A stretch of DNA of 64,000 bases from Robiginitomaculum sp. (GTDB taxonomy: Bacteria > Pseudomonadota > Alphaproteobacteria > Caulobacterales > Maricaulaceae): positions 1 through 64,000 of the forward strand of contig JAJFFQ010000024.1 of assembly GCA_021776565.1 (NCBI GenBank), given 5' to 3'. Within the stretch, counting starts at the first letter, position 1, and the number at the start of each line of letters is the position of its first letter. Shown one piece after another: positions 24,747 through 34,363 of the stretch. The position numbers and the translations under genes were made by a program. The notes beneath the pieces are model-generated. The model was not told the origin of the DNA and ran no database searches. It worked only from the letters and a program-made list of their open reading frames with translations.

Positions 24747-26225
24747 TTAGGTGAGCGCCTCGTTAATCATTGCCAGTAGGGTTTTTCGTGGGCCGGTAAC
24801 CTGAGCCGGGCGACCTTCCCGCCATTCTTTGTTATCCTTGATGTTTCCCGACATTTGTTGACCCAACACCAGGTTTTTAACGGTAACCTCGCCTTTGGCG
24901 CGCTCATCCTCGCCAATAATGACCACCGCCGGGGCGTGGCGTTTGTCGGCATATTTCATTTGCGCTTTCATGCCGCTACCACCCATATACACTTCGGCGC
25001 GGATGCCATTTGCGCGAAGCTCCTCTGCCATGGCAAAGTAATGCACCATCTGATCGGCCTCAAGCGCCAGAACAACCACCGGGCCGCGCGGGGCAGTACC
25101 CAGGCGCCCAATCCCATGCAATGCGGCGGCTAAGCGTGAAACCCCGAAAGAGAACCCGGTGGCTGGCACCGGCTGGCCACGAAACCGGGCAATCAGGTCG
25201 TCATAACGCCCACCGCCGCCGGCAGAGCCAAAGCGCACTCGCTGACCCTTCTCATTAAGCGTTTCTATAAGCAAATCGGCCTCAAACACCGGCCCTGTGT
25301 AATAACCAAGGCCGCGCACTATGGATGGATCGATTATGGTGCGGCCATCACCATAACCACAGGCTTGCAATAACGCGACAATGGCCCGCAATTCGCCCAA
25401 ACCTTCAGCACCTTTTTGGGAAACGCCCATAAGAGGCTCCAACGCCGATAATGTGTTGTCCAAATCGTTGGCCCCGGCCCGAGTATAGGCCAGCACGGCG
25501 GTTATGCCTTTGGCATCCAGACCCGCACCTTTGGTAAAATCACCGGAACTGTCCTTGCGACCCTCCCCCAAAAGCCGCGCCACAGCCTCTGGCCCCAACC
25601 GGTCAAGCTTGTCTATTGCGCGCAAGGTTCTCAGTTTTTGCACAGCACCTTCGTCCGTTTCCGGTACGCCTGTATTACCAAGCACCGCATCAAGCAGTTT
25701 GCGATTATTAACCCGGATGACGTATTCGCCATGGGCGAGACCCGCCGCCGCCATGACATCGGCGGCCAGCATAATCATTTCGGCATCGGCAGCCATGCCC
25801 GGCGCGCCAATTGTGTCGGCGTCAATTTGAATAAATTCGCGAAACCGGCCAGGGCCGGGCTTTTCATTGCGCCAGACCGGCCCGACAGCAAAGCGCCGCA
25901 GGGGTTTGGGCAACGGGTCATAGTTTTCGGCTACAAAGCGCGCCAAAGGTGCGGTCAGGTCATAGCGCAGAGCCATCCATTGATCGTCATCATCGGTAAA
26001 AGCAAAAACACCCTCATTGGGCCGATCATCATCGGGCAAAAACTTGCCCAGACAATCCGCATATTCCAGCGCCGGTGTTGCCAGCAATTCAAAACCATGG
26101 CTGGCATACACATCTGCCGCCGCGCTGATAAGTGCTGTTTCTGCACTGGCCAAGGCACCGAAGCGGTCTTCAAGCCCCTTGGGCCGTCTGGCTTTGGGGC
26201 GAAAGGATTTGGTTTTCTTACTCAT
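24747..26225 (-). CDS. hisS: Histidine-tRNA ligase
   Basis: A 492-residue class II synthetase. Motif 2 is GPVWRNEKPGPGRFREF. The histidine-binding segment LGYYTGPVFEA and the GGGRYDDLI loop are present. The C-terminal anticodon-binding domain (ALEADQMVHYFAMAEELRANGIRAEVY) follows. Length and sequence type match the long alphaproteobacterial HisRS. The ATG overlaps the pgi stop (ATGA), so the two are coupled. The 200-bp gap after it contains a terminator and several possible hairpins, with no gene. Confidence 0.94.
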   Translation of the reverse strand: MSKKTKSFRPKARRPKGLEDRFGALASAETALISAAADVYASHGFELLATPALEYADCLGKFLPDDDRPNEGVFAFTDDDDQWMALRYDLTAPLARFVAENYDPLPKPLRRFAVGPVWRNEKPGPGRFREFIQIDADTIGAPGMAADAEMIMLAADVMAAAGLAHGEYVIRVNNRKLLDAVLGNTGVPETDEGAVQKLRTLRAIDKLDRLGPEAVARLLGEGRKDSSGDFTKGAGLDAKGITAVLAYTRAGANDLDNTLSALEPLMGVSQKGAEGLGELRAIVALLQACGYGDGRTIIDPSIVRGLGYYTGPVFEADLLIETLNEKGQRVRFGSAGGGGRYDDLIARFRGQPVPATGFSFGVSRLAAALHGIGRLGTAPRGPVVVLALEADQMVHYFAMAEELRANGIRAEVYMGGSGMKAQMKYADKRHAPAVVIIGEDERAKGEVTVKNLVLGQQMSGNIKDNKEWREGRPAQVTGPRKTLLAMINEALT

Positions 26226-27796
26226 AGTGGTTTTGTAATTCGCTCAATCAAGGCTGTCGTTGAAGGGTCAATACCGTCTGTATCAGCGTTTTCAAGGCGG
26301 CCTTGCAGGTCGAGCGCGACATGCTTGCCTAACTCTACCCCCCATTGGTCAAACGGGTTAACGCCGCAGAGCACGGCTAGTGTCACCGTTTCATGCTCAT
26401 AAAAGGCCAGCAACGCACCCAGGCAGAAGGGCGAAAGCGCATCAAGTAATAATGTCGTTGAAGGGCGATTGCCGGGCATGGTCTTCTGCGGCTCTATATT
26501 GTCACCTTGCGTGCCGATCATCAAAGCGCGCGATTGGCCCAGCATGTTGGCCAGCACACCCCTGTGCTGCGAAGGGTTATGTTCCTGGTCTTGCACAAAT
26601 CCGATAAAGTCGACCGGCACTGGATGTCGCCCTTGATGAAGGTGTTGAAAGAAGGCGTGTTGAGCGTTGGTGCCCTCTGCACCAAAAACAATCGGAGACG
26701 CCGCATGGTCGGCAGGCGCACCAGCGGCCTGAACGCTTTTGCCGTTTGATTCCATAATCAATTGTTGCAGATATGACGGTAACAGGGCCAATCTTGAGGC
26801 ATAAGGCACAATGGCACGGGTTTGCATGCCAAGAAAATTCTGATTCCAGTACGATATAAGACCAGACAGGAGCGGGGCGTTGGTGCGAACAGGTGTATTT
26901 AAGGCGTGGGTATCCATAGCCGCCGCACCAGCCAACACCTCATCAAAGGCACCCTCCTTCAGTCCTGCCATCAAACTTAATCCAACAGCAGACCACAACG
27001 AATATCGACCACCCACCCAGTCATACATGGTAAAAACATTATCTGGCGCGATGCCAAACTCACGAATTGCAGCAAGGTTTGAAGAAACCGCAATCATATG
27101 CTTTGAAGATGCGTTTTCACCCAAATGCTGAACCAGCCAGGCCCGCGCCACATTGGCGTTGGCCAGGGTTTCACGGGTAGAGAAGGTCTTGGATACAACC
27201 ACAACCATGGTTGTTTCAGGATCACAGCCCTCCAGCGCATCATTTATATCAGCCGCATCAAGATTGGCAGCAAAACGCAAGGTAATACCGGGTGCGCTAA
27301 AGCGACGAAGAGCTTGCGCCAGCAAACGCGGGCCAAGGTCTGAGCCACCAATACCGACATGCACCAAAGTGCTGATCGGTCTTCCGGTGATGCCCTTGAT
27401 CTTTCCTGCACGAAGTTTGTTTGCAAAAAGGCGCATTTTATTGCGTTCTGCCTCCACCAGCGGGGCAATGGTTTTACCCTGGGCCAGAGAACGGGCACCC
27501 TCAGGCGCACGCAAAGCCATATGTTGTGCCGCTCGGCTCTCTGATGTGTTCACCGTATCACCCGCCCTCATGCGGGCAAAAAAGCCGGTTAAGTCGCGCA
27601 GTTCAGCCAATTTCAAAAGACAGTCGAGTGCTTTTTTATCAATCCTTTGTTTTGAAAAATCAGCAAACATGCCCGGAGCCTGAATACCCAGGTTATTTAT
27701 CCGTTGCGGGTCATCGTCGAACACTGTCACCAAAGCGTGTGTTGACAAGCGTGCCGCCAGATCAGAAAGCTCAACCATGATAGACTTTTCATTCAT
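26222..27796 (-). CDS. pgi: Glucose-6-phosphate isomerase
   Basis: A 524-residue phosphoglucose isomerase of glycolysis/gluconeogenesis. Signatures are VHVGIGGSDLGPRLL, VVVSKTFSTRETLAN, YDWVGGRYSLWSAVGLSL and, near the C-terminus, NPFDQWGVELGK. The start is ATG 27796; ATG 27778 is an alternative, and the frame upstream crosses the divergent gene. It is coupled to hisS by an ATGA overlap. Confidence 0.95.
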   Translation of the reverse strand: MNEKSIMVELSDLAARLSTHALVTVFDDDPQRINNLGIQAPGMFADFSKQRIDKKALDCLLKLAELRDLTGFFARMRAGDTVNTSESRAAQHMALRAPEGARSLAQGKTIAPLVEAERNKMRLFANKLRAGKIKGITGRPISTLVHVGIGGSDLGPRLLAQALRRFSAPGITLRFAANLDAADINDALEGCDPETTMVVVVSKTFSTRETLANANVARAWLVQHLGENASSKHMIAVSSNLAAIREFGIAPDNVFTMYDWVGGRYSLWSAVGLSLMAGLKEGAFDEVLAGAAAMDTHALNTPVRTNAPLLSGLISYWNQNFLGMQTRAIVPYASRLALLPSYLQQLIMESNGKSVQAAGAPADHAASPIVFGAEGTNAQHAFFQHLHQGRHPVPVDFIGFVQDQEHNPSQHRGVLANMLGQSRALMIGTQGDNIEPQKTMPGNRPSTTLLLDALSPFCLGALLAFYEHETVTLAVLCGVNPFDQWGVELGKHVALDLQGRLENADTDGIDPSTTALIERITKPL

Positions 27797-27824
27797 ACGT
27801 TCTTTTCCCGCGCCGTGGCAGGCA

Positions 27825-28373
27825 ATGCAAGAGGTTAACAAGGTGGTCCTCAGGGTTTTTACGAAACTGAAAAGTAAGTGCGTGGCTATTGTCACCGCAC
27901 TTTTGATTTTTACCTCTCCTGTATTTGCTAATGACCTTGCGAGTGATTTTGCGCAATTTCAAACCCAGGCACAAACACTGGAGGAGGCTGCTAAAACAGC
28001 TTTTACAACGGCCAGCACGCACCCATTCGCACCACCAGAGGCCTTCGATCTTGCCGGCGGGTTTGCCCGTGGAGTTATAGATTTTAGCGATCTGGCTAGT
28101 AGTTTAGTCGCGCAATTGGTGGCAAAGAACGGGCCAAAGGATTTGACCTGCATTTATCGCGGCATGGCTGAAGATGCAAAACTGCGCCTTGCCGCTTTGC
28201 AACGGGCAAAAAACGCTGGTGAGCAGGCCGGTATGTTAAAAGATATGATGGCGCTGTTTGCAGATGCCATTGCGGTGACCCCTGACAATAAAAGCGCCCT
28301 GACAAATCATCATGATGAAGGAACAGGGCAATGCGCCTATGCACAGGATCAAAAAATTGAAAACCTGCGCTAG
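27825..28373 (+). CDS. Exported protein of unknown function
   Basis: About 182 residues, not recognised. The N-terminus is signal-peptide-like (KCVAIVTALLIFTSPVFAND). The mature part is alpha-helical in character and Ala/Gln-rich, with a pair of Cys (LTCIYRGMAED and GQCAYAQDQ) that could form a disulfide. The start is uncertain: GTG 27843 has GAGG 8 nt upstream, and ATG 27825 has a poor site. It begins close to the pgi start on the other strand. Confidence 0.6.
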   Translation: MQEVNKVVLRVFTKLKSKCVAIVTALLIFTSPVFANDLASDFAQFQTQAQTLEEAAKTAFTTASTHPFAPPEAFDLAGGFARGVIDFSDLASSLVAQLVAKNGPKDLTCIYRGMAEDAKLRLAALQRAKNAGEQAGMLKDMMALFADAIAVTPDNKSALTNHHDEGTGQCAYAQDQKIENLR

Positions 28374-28510
28374 TGCGCCCTCACGGTAAAAGCAATAAGC
28401 GCCGCAGCCGCTAATGCGGCGGCAAAAGCAATGCGCAATAACAAGAATAACTGACGATGTGTCGGGCCGGGCATACACGTATGATTCCATAACACATCAA
28501 TTCTGACCAT
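28370..28510 (-). CDS. Possible small membrane protein
   Basis: A 46-codon frame (or 34 from ATG 28474). Its second half is one hydrophobic helix rich in Ala and Leu (LFLLLRIAFAAALAAAALIA) with basic flanks, ending TVRAH. It starts about 20 bp after the dsbD stop and could be the last gene of that operon. The ribosome site is weak, and the tail overlaps the convergent gene by 4 bp. It may be chance. Confidence 0.35.
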   Translation of the reverse strand: MVRIDVLWNHTCMPGPTHRQLFLLLRIAFAAALAAAALIAFTVRAH

Positions 28511-28530
28511 GTGGCGCTTTACCGCGCCGT

Positions 28531-30573
28531 TCAGCGTTCGATGGCGGTAATCACCATGCCTTCGGTTAATAGCTGTGGAAGTATTTGCGGTATTTCCTCA
28601 CCCGGATGATACACAAGATAAAGCGGCACACCGGCGCGACCATGTTTGGCCAGCTCGCGCGCAATATCAGCATTGCGGTTTGTCCAGTCGCCCACAAGAT
28701 AAACCGCATTGGCTTTTTTGAAGGCACGGCTTACTTTTTTGCTGGAAAGCGCCAGACGCTCATTAACCTGGCAGGTCACACACCAACTAGCCGTGAAATC
28801 AACAAAAACCACATGACCCTCTGCCTGTAGCTCTGCCACCCGACCCGGTGTCCATGTTTGTGGCTCCAGCGCGCTGGCATCCTTGCCATTAAGTCCTGAC
28901 CACAGCACCCATATAATGGCAAATCCGGCAATAATGGCGCTGGTTTTACCGGCACGTTTACCTCTGGCCGCCCAAATGGCAAATGTGATAAGCACCATGG
29001 CCGCAAGAACAGCGGCAACACCGATGGAACCGGCCTGTCCGTCCAAAACCCAGACCAACCAGACAGAAGCAGCAAACATGGGAAAGGCCATCAACTGCCC
29101 AAAGCGAACCATCCAGTCACCGGGTTTGGGTAGCAGACGCAAGAGAGAAGGAAAAAAACTAAGCGCAAAAAATGGTGCACCAAAACCAAGCCCCAGTGCA
29201 GTAAAAACGCTGAGGGTTACAACGGCGCCCTGAGTCAGTGTAAACCCAAGCGCCCACCCCATCGCCGGTGCCGTGCACGGCGATGCCACCACCACCGCCA
29301 GAACACCGGTGAAAAACGCACCAGTATTCCCGCCAGAGCCAGTCAGCGTATTGCCCATGCCCATGAAACGGTTGCCAAAATGCAAAAACCCCAACAACAT
29401 CAGGCCCAGAACAAAAAACAATAGTGCCAGTGCCGCGACAAATGGCGGGAATTGCAACTGAAACCCCCAACCGATTTGCTGCCCAGAAGCCTTGAGCGCG
29501 ATAAGCAACCCACCAAGGGCGAGAAATGAGATCAGCACCCCGGCAAGAAACAAAACCCCGTGGCGGCGAATTTCGCTGGCCTCATCATGGGCGCGGGTTA
29601 CAAAGTTCATGGCCTTCATGGAGAGCACCGGAAAAACGCACGGCATCAGATTGAGGATAACCCCGCCAATGAAAGCAAACAGCAAAGCCTGTAATAATGC
29701 GCCTTTGCCCTGAGTGCCAGAATTTGCGCCGGGCAGGGTATCTGCCCCAGAACCCGCTGGTGCAGCACCGGGTTGCACCGTCAAAGCAGTCGCTTTTCCA
29801 CCAATTGTCAAAATGCCTTTGATTGGCCCGCTCAAACCGTCCTTGGCGCGAAAGCCGGGCTTCGTCCACAAAGTAAAACCACTTGTCCCGTGCGAGATAA
29901 GCTGTGGTTCTGCATGACGCACCGCGCCGGTATCTATCGGGAAAAAATAGGCCTGTTTGGTGTTTTGCAAACCCGGCCCGGCAAAGCTGTAGGTCAGGGT
30001 TTCACCCTTTAGTGTTGCGCCAGTTTGAATGCCGTTGTCGGGCTTTGCCAGTTTGGTAATGGCCGTTTTTGCGACCTTGTCCCATTCAGCGTTAGCAATG
30101 GTGTTTGCGCCAGTTTGTACAGTGAAGGTGAAGCGGCCCTCTTCAGGGATACAAATATCCTCGCAAACCAGCCAGGTGATATAGGCGTCAAAGGTGAGGG
30201 ATTGCCCAAAGGCCAGATCAGCATCGGCCTGCAAAGGCACGATATAAACAGCCTCACCTTCATAACCATAATTAACCAGCGGCCCCAGGGCGATAGTGCT
30301 GGGCACGGGCCATTGTATATCACCTGCAGTGATGCCCTTGGGAAGCGTCCAGTTTATACGGGTTGGTTCTCCGGCATCGCCCGGGTTGATCCAGTAGGTG
30401 TGCCAATGCTCGCGAATATCCATTTTCAGGACAGCATTAAAACTATCTCCTGGGGCGATAGTTCTGACATCCGCCTCTAATTGCGCGGTTACGTTTTCCG
30501 TTGTGGCGATACTGGCTGCTGCTTGCGTACCCCAAAATGTAAACAAGGCAAATATGGCCCATAAAACGCGCAT
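28531..30573 (-). CDS. Thiol:disulfide interchange protein, DsbD/ScsB type
   Basis: A 680-residue protein that carries electrons across the inner membrane to the periplasm. After a signal peptide comes an N-terminal DsbD-type periplasmic domain with two cysteines in LVCEDICIPEEG. Eight or so membrane helices contain the paired redox cysteines (MPCVFPVLSMKAMNF and ASPCTAPAMGWALGF). The C-terminal thioredoxin-like domain carries ASWCVTCQVNE. The ATG at 30573 has GGAG 8 nt upstream. Whether it acts mainly in cytochrome c maturation or in reductive repair is not shown by context. Confidence 0.88.
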   Translation of the reverse strand: MRVLWAIFALFTFWGTQAAASIATTENVTAQLEADVRTIAPGDSFNAVLKMDIREHWHTYWINPGDAGEPTRINWTLPKGITAGDIQWPVPSTIALGPLVNYGYEGEAVYIVPLQADADLAFGQSLTFDAYITWLVCEDICIPEEGRFTFTVQTGANTIANAEWDKVAKTAITKLAKPDNGIQTGATLKGETLTYSFAGPGLQNTKQAYFFPIDTGAVRHAEPQLISHGTSGFTLWTKPGFRAKDGLSGPIKGILTIGGKATALTVQPGAAPAGSGADTLPGANSGTQGKGALLQALLFAFIGGVILNLMPCVFPVLSMKAMNFVTRAHDEASEIRRHGVLFLAGVLISFLALGGLLIALKASGQQIGWGFQLQFPPFVAALALLFFVLGLMLLGFLHFGNRFMGMGNTLTGSGGNTGAFFTGVLAVVVASPCTAPAMGWALGFTLTQGAVVTLSVFTALGLGFGAPFFALSFFPSLLRLLPKPGDWMVRFGQLMAFPMFAASVWLVWVLDGQAGSIGVAAVLAAMVLITFAIWAARGKRAGKTSAIIAGFAIIWVLWSGLNGKDASALEPQTWTPGRVAELQAEGHVVFVDFTASWCVTCQVNERLALSSKKVSRAFKKANAVYLVGDWTNRNADIARELAKHGRAGVPLYLVYHPGEEIPQILPQLLTEGMVITAIER

Positions 30574-30662
30574 CTGTAAAACTCCAAAGGTCAATTTTAC
30601 GCCCTATAGCGCCCATGGGGCGTCTTGGGCAGACCCCCTCGCGCAGTTGTGAAATAAAACAC

Positions 30663-32267
30663 TTATTTCTTTACCAAATCACCCGCTAATGCCCGCTCGA
30701 TAAGCGCAATGGTTTCTGCAACACCATAAATGGCAATGAAGGAACCAAACCTCGGCCCCTGACTTTGGCCCAGCAACACCTCATACAAGGCCTGAAACCA
30801 CAGGCGCAAATTTTCAAATTCATGCGCCTTGCCCACGGCAAAAACCAGAGTTTGCAGATCAGATGCCTCCGTCTCTGCTCCATGCTCGCGCAATTGCGAG
30901 GCAAGGTCAGCAAACGCCGCGTGTTCCTTGTCATTGGGTGCACGATAGGTTTTGGTTGGTTTAACAAAATCCTCGTAATAGCGAATGGCGTAACCGGCCA
31001 AATGATCCAGAAGCGGATGCGTATTTGATGTGGCTTCGGGGGCGTAGCGCGAAATAAAGCCCCACAGCGCGTGCTTGTTTTCGACATTGGCTGCACTAAC
31101 CAGGTTAAGTAAAAGCGCGAATGAAATAGGCGAACTGGCCTCTGGCACCTCGCCATTATGGATATGCCAGACGGGGTTGGAAAGGCGCTGAGCATTGTCC
31201 TGAGAATGATATGCGGCCAGATGCTGCAAATACTCATCTACGGTTTTGGGAATCACATCAAAATAAAGCTTCTTGGCCACGCGGGGTTTTTGGAACTGAT
31301 ACAGCGACAGGCTTTCTTGCGGTGCGTAGGTCAGCCATTCTTCGACCGAAATGCCATTGCCCTTGGATTTTGATATTTTTTCGCCCTTTTCATCCAGAAA
31401 CAACTCATAGACATATTGTGTGGGCGGACGCACGCCGAGGATTTTGCAAATTCTGGAATAGATCGGGGCATTGTCCTGATGATCCTTGCCGAACATTTCA
31501 AAATCAACGCCCAGGGCTGCCCAGCGCATACCAAAATCCGGCTTCCATTGTAGTTTGGTATGCCCGCCAGTGACCAGGATGCTGGTCTCTGTACCATCCT
31601 CATCATCAAAGGTGATGGTTCCGGCGCTGGCATCCACAGACTTCATTGGCACATAAAGCACCCGGCCAGTTGTTGGCGATATGGGCAAAAAGGGCGAATA
31701 TGTTGCGCGGCGCTCCTCGCCCAGTGTGGGCAGCATCACCGCCATGATCTCGTCAAATTTTTCAAGCGTGCGGCGCAACATCGCGTCATAGACACCGGAT
31801 TTATAAAGTTCAGTGGCTGAGAGAAATTCATACTCAAAACCAAAACTGTCGAGAAAGGCCCGAAGACGGGCATTATTATGGTGTGCGAAGCTTTCATATT
31901 CGTTGGAAAACGGGTCTGGCACAGCAGTCAGCGGTTTGCCCAGATGTGTGGCAAGGGTTTCCTGATTGGGCACATTACCCGGCACTTTGCGCATGCCGTC
32001 CATATCGTCAGAGACACAGATCATCCGCGTGGAAATTTTATCATCGGTCAGCACATGAAACGCATGGCGCACCATGGACGTGCGCACCACTTCGCCAAAC
32101 GTGCCAATATGCGGCAGTCCCGATGGGCCATAGCCAGTTTCAAATACCACCGGGCCGTCTTTGGGCTGTCCGGCGCGCTGCATTTGTTCCAGCCGTTTGA
32201 GCAAGGCGCGGGCCTGCTCAAAGGGCCAAGCCTTGTTGGTGGCGGCAAGATCAGAAATATCAGACAT
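30663..32267 (-). CDS. lysS: Lysine-tRNA ligase, class I
   Basis: A 534-residue class I LysRS, the archaeal-type enzyme found in alphaproteobacteria and spirochaetes instead of the usual class II LysRS. The HIGH-like motif is [11 protein letters not shown] and the KMSKS-like motif KISKSKGNG, both class I signatures. GGAG lies 9 nt before the ATG. The upstream 249-bp gap has competing hairpins that could form part of its leader. Confidence 0.93.
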   Translation of the reverse strand: MSDISDLAATNKAWPFEQARALLKRLEQMQRAGQPKDGPVVFETGYGPSGLPHIGTFGEVVRTSMVRHAFHVLTDDKISTRMICVSDDMDGMRKVPGNVPNQETLATHLGKPLTAVPDPFSNEYESFAHHNNARLRAFLDSFGFEYEFLSATELYKSGVYDAMLRRTLEKFDEIMAVMLPTLGEERRATYSPFLPISPTTGRVLYVPMKSVDASAGTITFDDEDGTETSILVTGGHTKLQWKPDFGMRWAALGVDFEMFGKDHQDNAPIYSRICKILGVRPPTQYVYELFLDEKGEKISKSKGNGISVEEWLTYAPQESLSLYQFQKPRVAKKLYFDVIPKTVDEYLQHLAAYHSQDNAQRLSNPVWHIHNGEVPEASSPISFALLLNLVSAANVENKHALWGFISRYAPEATSNTHPLLDHLAGYAIRYYEDFVKPTKTYRAPNDKEHAAFADLASQLREHGAETEASDLQTLVFAVGKAHEFENLRLWFQALYEVLLGQSQGPRFGSFIAIYGVAETIALIERALAGDLVKK

Positions 32268-32354
32268 GAACGAGGCTCCGAAACTAACTGCCGGAGGTAA
32301 ACACGCCGTGCGATATGGTCAAGCGTTCAGCGCCTGTGGGTTCGGTAAAACTGG

Positions 32355-32405
32355 ATCACCCGAATGAATTGGGTGATGGTATTCTGTGTTATCACCTCAT
32401 ATGAG
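32355..32405. other. Competing hairpins and palindrome upstream of lysS/nfuA
   Basis: ATCACCC (32355-32361) pairs with GGGTGAT (32371-32377). That second strand can instead pair with ATCACC (32391-32396), so two exclusive hairpins share one arm. A perfect palindrome CTCATATGAG (32396-32405) overlaps the last arm. The element lies about 90 nt upstream of lysS on the minus strand and about 110 nt upstream of nfuA on the plus strand. Confidence 0.6.
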
Positions 32406-32481
32406 CAATCATCTTCTCACACTCCACCTTGAAGCCACGCTGGCCCTTCGCCATCTTCAGGGGTATAGGACATAGCCTGAT

Positions 32482-32490
32482 TGGTATAAT
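32482..32490 (+). promoter_or_regulatory. Extended -10 promoter of nfuA
   Basis: TGGTATAAT is an exact extended -10 element 27 nt before the nfuA start. No good -35 is seen at 16-18 nt, as is usual for extended -10 promoters. The leader would be about 20 nt. Confidence 0.5.
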
Positions 32491-32516
32491 TGCGCACAAG
32501 GACAAGTGAGAGAAAA

Positions 32517-33080
32517 ATGTTTATTGAAACCCAGTCCACGCCAAACCCGGCAACACTGAAATTCCTGCCCGGGCGAGAGGTGTCACCCTCCGGGGTGCAT
32601 GATTATCGCGATGTCGAGGCGGCCAAGACGTCGCCCCTGGCACAAACGCTTTTTGCCCAGGGCGGCGTTCGTGGCGTATTTTTAGGTTCCGATTTCATTG
32701 CCATCACCAAAGAGGAAGATCAGGAATGGCCCCATCTGAAACCGGCATTACTTGGGGCCATCATGGATCATTTCCAGTCTGGCGCACCGGTGTTGACCGG
32801 CGAGGGGACGGGTGCAGACGAAGAAGAATATGAAGGCGAAACCGCCGAAATTGTTGCCCAGATCAAGGAGCTGATCGACACCCGCGTTCGCCCCGCCGTG
32901 GCCCGTGATGGTGGCGACATTGTTTTTCAGCGTTTTGACGTAGACACAGGTCTGGTTTATTTACATATGCGCGGCGCGTGTGCTGGTTGCCCGTCTTCAT
33001 CAATGACGCTGAAACACGGCATTGAGAACTTGCTGAAACATTATGTGCCTGAGGTCAGTGCCGTCGAACAGGCTTTTTAG
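32517..33080 (+). CDS. Iron-sulfur carrier protein, Nfu family
   Basis: A 187-residue Nfu-type Fe-S carrier. The N-terminal Nfu domain (IETQSTPNPATLKFLPG) is followed by an acidic linker. The C-terminal NifU-like domain has the cluster-binding CxxC in RGACAGCPSSSMTLKHGIE. It hands clusters to apo-enzymes. The start is ATG 32517; a longer frame begins at 32490 inside the promoter. It precedes a nitroreductase-type gene by 14 bp. Confidence 0.92.
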   Translation: MFIETQSTPNPATLKFLPGREVSPSGVHDYRDVEAAKTSPLAQTLFAQGGVRGVFLGSDFIAITKEEDQEWPHLKPALLGAIMDHFQSGAPVLTGEGTGADEEEYEGETAEIVAQIKELIDTRVRPAVARDGGDIVFQRFDVDTGLVYLHMRGACAGCPSSSMTLKHGIENLLKHYVPEVSAVEQAF

Positions 33081-33094
33081 AGGAAGAAAATTCT

Positions 33095-33697
33095 ATGGCC
33101 AACCCCCTTGCCGATCTCACCTTTGACCAGCTCTTTCGCAAAGCGCGCACCGCCAATGCCTGGCAGGATCTGGATGTGCCAGAGGTCATGGTGCGAGCCA
33201 TTTATGACCTGATGAAATGGGGGGCCACCAGCGCCAATATAAGCCCGGCACGGTTTTTATGGATACATTCTGATGCCGCCAGGGCACGACTGAAACCACA
33301 TCTGATGGAAGGCAATGTTCCCAAGGTGCTTGGCGCACCGTGGACGGTTATTATTGCCTGGGATGAAAAATTTGAAGACAAGGTGCCTGAACTATTCCCC
33401 CATAACCCCGGAGCCAGGGACTGGTTTACCGATCCTGATGCCCATTTTGACGCCGCTTTTCGCAACGGCACCCTGCAAGGCGCGTATCTGATGTTGGCAG
33501 CGCGCGCCCTGGGGCTGGATTGCGGGCCAATGTCAGGCTTTGACAACAAGGCGGTGGATGCCGAATTTTTTGCGGGCGATGTAAAAATGAAACACTGGGC
33601 GTCAAACTTCATCTGTGCCATTGGTTATGGTGATGATGCGGCTTTGTTTGACCGCTCGCCGCGTCTTGCTTTTGATGACGCCAACACCACCCTCTGA
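33095..33697 (+). CDS. Nitroreductase-family protein, RutE/HadB-like
   Basis: A 200-residue FMN-dependent reductase of the malonic-semialdehyde reductase (RutE) group: WGATSANISPARFLWI (~42-57) binds FMN, and GTLQGAYLMLAARALGLDCGPMSGFD is the family core. In E. coli RutE acts in pyrimidine breakdown. No other rut gene is nearby, so a general 3-oxo acid or quinone reductase role is equally possible. It lies between nfuA and tsaB on the same strand. Confidence 0.85.
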   Translation: MANPLADLTFDQLFRKARTANAWQDLDVPEVMVRAIYDLMKWGATSANISPARFLWIHSDAARARLKPHLMEGNVPKVLGAPWTVIIAWDEKFEDKVPELFPHNPGARDWFTDPDAHFDAAFRNGTLQGAYLMLAARALGLDCGPMSGFDNKAVDAEFFAGDVKMKHWASNFICAIGYGDDAALFDRSPRLAFDDANTTL

Positions 33698-33706
33698 GGT
33701 GCCTCA

Positions 33707-34363
33707 ATGGCACTCTTGCTGATTGATACCAGCACTGCCCGTTGCGCAGTCCTTGTGCGCACAGGCGGGGCCAGTCTCCAGAGGATTGAAACAGGTGTGC
33801 GTGGACAGGATGCCCGCCTGGCCCCCATGGTTCATGACATACTTGACGAGGCCGGGCTTGTCCCGACTGATATTGAACGCATTGGCGTCATTATCGGCCC
33901 CGGTGCGTTTACCGGTGTACGCATTGGTGTTGCCTTTGCACGAGGGTTGGGGCTGACCCTTGGTAAACCCGTGACAGGCATAAACGCGCTGGACGTTTTT
34001 GCACTTGGAGGTGATGCTGGTGAGTATCGAGCCGGAGTGTGCGATGTTGGTCGTGGTGAGATCGTGTTTCGTCTGGCCAGAAGCGGTGTGTTGCAAGGCA
34101 AGTATGAAATTGTTTCGGTGGACGATGCCGTATTACAGATAACCGCCTTTGGGGCAGGTCATCCGGTTCATCTGGCCGGGTCTGCTGCACACCAGATCAG
34201 CAATGATGTTTTGTGCGATACGGGTCAACATGATCTGGATTTAGAGCGCGTTGCCACCCTCCTGCACGCCAGCGCACTACCGGTACTGGACGCTCTTCCC
34301 TGGTATCATCGCCCGCCGGACGCCAAATTACCTGCCAAATTATCAGGCAGCGCCATCCCGTGA
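33707..34363 (+). CDS. tsaB: tRNA threonylcarbamoyladenosine biosynthesis protein TsaB
   Basis: A 218-residue partner of TsaD in making the t6A37 modification of ANN-decoding tRNAs. The N-terminal LLIDTSTARCAV and the GVIIGPGAFTGVRIGVAFARGL region are typical of this pseudo-ASKHA protein. It overlaps rimI (GTGA), the usual alphaproteobacterial arrangement tsaB-rimI-fur-miaB. Confidence 0.93.
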   Translation: MALLLIDTSTARCAVLVRTGGASLQRIETGVRGQDARLAPMVHDILDEAGLVPTDIERIGVIIGPGAFTGVRIGVAFARGLGLTLGKPVTGINALDVFALGGDAGEYRAGVCDVGRGEIVFRLARSGVLQGKYEIVSVDDAVLQITAFGAGHPVHLAGSAAHQISNDVLCDTGQHDLDLERVATLLHASALPVLDALPWYHRPPDAKLPAKLSGSAIP

